Origin: Cloacimonetes bacterium UBA6081
Lineage (GTDB): Bacteria; Cloacimonadota; Cloacimonadia; Cloacimonadales; Cloacimonadaceae
Direction: 5' to 3'
Assembly: GCA_002428685.1 (NCBI GenBank)
Contig: DIXL01000067.1
Span: 1-7,206, forward strand
DNA: 7,206 bases
A program made the translations under genes and the position numbers. The first letter of the stretch is position 1. Every line of letters begins with the position of its first letter. Shown piece by piece: positions 5,982 through 7,206 of the stretch. Below the pieces are notes generated by a model. That model made no database searches, was not told the origin of the DNA, and saw nothing but the letters and a program-made list of their open reading frames with translations.

Positions 5982-7103
5982 ATGAAAAAGATAATACTTC
6001 CGATAATCCTGATAACATTAACAGCTCTGGCTTTTGCTGCTGCCCCTGTAGTGAATAACGTGGTAGCGACTCCCGGAACGGGAAAGGTGACTATTACTTA
6101 TAGTCTGACCGCTGAGGCCACATGTGATGTGCGCGTGGTGGTCTCTAATGACGGTGGTGGGAATTACAATATCTATCCTACTGCACTTAGTGGAGATTTT
6201 GGCCATAACGTTCCCAATACTCCCACAGCTAAAACGATAATCTGGAATCCCGCCGCAGATGACATGACAGTAGGCTCCAATTACAAGGTAAAAGTGATAG
6301 CCAGAGATAATCCAAATGAGAGTTCCACCCAGGTGCAAAGCTTTCTCAAGGTGGAGGGTGGAACTTTCAGCAGACAGAATAGTGATGGTACATATCCGAA
6401 TCCTGCAGTAATGGTTACACTTTCTTCATTCTATATCGATAAATACGAAATAACGCAAGCAGAATATGAAGCCGTGATGGGGATTAATCCATCCTATTTC
6501 ACCAGTGTCACAAACGGTCCTGTGGAGCAGGTCACCTGGTTCAATCCCATAGAGTATTGCAACCGCAGGAGCCTGCAGGAAGGTCTTACCCCTTGCTACA
6601 GCTACAGTACCTACGGCACTAATCCTGATGATTGGCCCTCGGGATGGAATACCAGTGATGCCAATCACACCAATGTAAGCTGCAACTGGTCTGCCACTGG
6701 CTATCGCTTACCCACCGAGATGGAATGGATGTTTGCGGCAAGGGGTGGTAATCAGAGCCTGGGCTACACCTATAGTGGCAGTAACACCATTGGCGACGTA
6801 GCATGGTATACTACCAATTCAGGCAGTACGACTCACGAAGTAGGTACCAAAGCCGCCAACGAGCTTGGTCTTTATGACCTGAGTGGCAACGTTTGGGAGT
6901 GGAATTGGGACATTTACGGCGACTACCCAACTAATCCACCAAATAATCCTACGGGAGCAAGTAGCGGTTCCTACCGTGTGGTTCGCGGCGGTGACTTCTA
7001 CTACGATGCCGCCTACTGCACCGTTTTTTATCGGTACAGCAACGTTCCCCCGTACAGCGCCGGCTACAACATAGGCTTCCGCGTCTGCAGGGTTTCCCCT
7101 TGA
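5982..7103 (+). CDS. Exported FGE-sulfatase-fold protein with DGR-like variable C-terminus (TvpA-like)
   Basis: This 373-residue protein has a signal peptide at about 1-20 (MKK, hydrophobic core, LAFAAAP) and no lipobox. An Ig/fibronectin-like module follows at about 21-110 (VVNNVVATPGTGKVTITYSL … TIIWNPAADD). The FGE-sulfatase (C-type-lectin superfamily) domain spans about 120-371: VEGGTFSRQ, SFYIDKYEITQAEYEAVMG, VEQVTWFNPIEYCNRRS, TGYRLPTEMEWMFAARGG (about 239-256), YDLSGNVWEWNWD and YRVVRGG (331-337). Compared with my memory of human FGE, Cys346 aligns with Cys341, but the partner Cys336 position is Tyr341. Copper-dependent formylglycine formation is therefore unlikely. Residues 338-363 are extremely rich in Tyr and NNC codons and look like a retroelement-diversified binding site (separate entry). 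The constant tail IGFRVCRVSP ends the protein. GGGAGG at 5971-5976 is five bases before the ATG, within an operon with the 5248 gene. The likely role is binding of a variable extracellular ligand. Confidence 0.95.
   Translation: MKKIILPIILITLTALAFAAAPVVNNVVATPGTGKVTITYSLTAEATCDVRVVVSNDGGGNYNIYPTALSGDFGHNVPNTPTAKTIIWNPAADDMTVGSNYKVKVIARDNPNESSTQVQSFLKVEGGTFSRQNSDGTYPNPAVMVTLSSFYIDKYEITQAEYEAVMGINPSYFTSVTNGPVEQVTWFNPIEYCNRRSLQEGLTPCYSYSTYGTNPDDWPSGWNTSDANHTNVSCNWSATGYRLPTEMEWMFAARGGNQSLGYTYSGSNTIGDVAWYTTNSGSTTHEVGTKAANELGLYDLSGNVWEWNWDIYGDYPTNPPNNPTGASSGSYRVVRGGDFYYDAAYCTVFYRYSNVPPYSAGYNIGFRVCRVSP
6993..7070 (+). other. Putative DGR variable repeat (VR) inside the FGE-fold gene
   Basis: Codons 338-363 have third bases C 19, T 5, G 2 and A 0. 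They encode seven Tyr and two Phe in 26 residues. TAC, GAC, GCC, AGC, TTC, CCC and GGC codons alternate with fixed-looking Cys346-Thr-Val and Arg351. All NNC codons can arise from AAC by changing adenines only, and none can become a stop, which is the known logic of diversity-generating retroelements. Related proteins of this fold usually have GGSWNNN…C…R..NNP…NNIGFR here. The block is followed by a constant GC-rich stretch (ATAGGCTTCCGCGTCTGC, 7071-7088) in the place expected for the initiation-of-mutagenic-homing site. Boundaries are approximate because the template repeat is not in the window. The reading is inferred from composition and position. Confidence 0.75.
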
Positions 7104-7206
7104 TTTTTGGGTTTTGTCCTTTTTGCCTTTTGCAAATTCCGCAAAAAGCAGTAGCACAATATGCGAACGACAAGGTGGGGGTGCAGGGGGATTATTCCCC
7201 CTGCCC
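7104..7206. other. Pyrimidine-rich tail after the variable gene, with two dyads
   Basis: The first 30 bases after the stop are T-rich, with repeated T3-5 runs and TTTTGCC. TTTTTGC (7120-7126) can pair with GCAAAAA (7141-7147) across a 14-base loop, a weak A/T stem with no T-tract behind it. A strong GC hairpin follows at 7183-7204. No start of another gene is visible before the window ends. In DGR loci this position often leads into accessory, template-repeat and reverse-transcriptase sequence, none of which is present here. Confidence 0.5.
7183..7204. repeat. GC-rich 8-bp hairpin downstream of the variable gene
   Basis: GCAGGGGG (7183-7190) and CCCCCTGC (7197-7204) are perfect inverted copies around the loop ATTATT. 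It may be the stem of an intrinsic terminator (any T-tract lies beyond the window), or a hairpin/cruciform of the kind that follows some DGR variable repeats. The distance of about 80 bases from the stop codon is longer than in the Bordetella phage case. Confidence 0.6.

Noticed and set aside
5982..7103. Active formylglycine-generating enzyme
   Set aside because: The domain family fits, but one of the two active-site cysteine positions is Tyr341, the protein is exported, and no sulfatase gene is nearby.
7120..7147. Intrinsic terminator formed by TTTTTGC and GCAAAAA
   Set aside because: The stem is A/T-rich with a 14-base loop and no T-tract follows it, so it is unlikely to terminate transcription by itself.
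6819..7157. 112-codon minus-strand open frame over the end of the FGE-fold gene
   Set aside because: It is antisense to a strongly supported gene. Its openness is explained by the NNC-rich variable block, which gives few stops in other frames, and it has no plausible domain.

Overview
Organism. The window looks like bacterial chromosome from the FCB superphylum, and a Cloacimonadota-like genome is my best guess. The basis is a set of exported proteins with Bacteroidota/Cloacimonadota-style tails: a YPNPFNP sorting/FlgD-Ig-like C-terminus, small outer-membrane barrels, and a formylglycine-generating-enzyme (FGE)-fold surface protein. A methionine gamma-lyase of the kind found in amino-acid fermenters also fits. 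This is inference; there is no rRNA or marker gene.

Layout. 1-675 has no credible gene. It holds two adjacent inverted-repeat units of nearly equal length (99-211 and 225-338), a short hairpin and a 17-bp palindrome. 676-1389 (+) is a signal-peptide barrel protein. 1390-1652, between convergent gene ends, holds a 180-bp element with imperfect terminal inverted repeats (1415-1594); one arm of that element recurs at 2932-2975. 1653-2642 (-) is a lipoprotein with a probable beta-propeller. 3011-4189 (-) is a PLP-dependent methionine gamma-lyase-type enzyme. 4349-5014 (-) is a second outer-membrane barrel protein. 5015-5247 is a divergent promoter region. 5248-5970 and 5982-7103 (+) form a tight two-gene operon: an exported protein with a C-terminal sorting domain, then an exported FGE-fold protein.

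Main finding. The last ~30 codons of the FGE-fold gene (about 6993-7070) look like the variable repeat of a diversity-generating retroelement (DGR). Of 26 codons, 19 end in C, 5 in T, 2 in G and none in A. Tyr, Phe, Ser, Ala and Asp dominate, where related proteins usually have runs of Asn (AAC). This block is followed by a constant IGFRVCR tail next to the stop codon. That is the pattern left by adenine mutagenesis of an AAC-rich template. Only 103 bases follow the gene, including a strong GC-rich hairpin (7183-7204), so the template repeat and reverse transcriptase, if present, lie outside the window. The operon would then export a hypervariable ligand-binding protein, perhaps with the sorting-domain protein as a partner.
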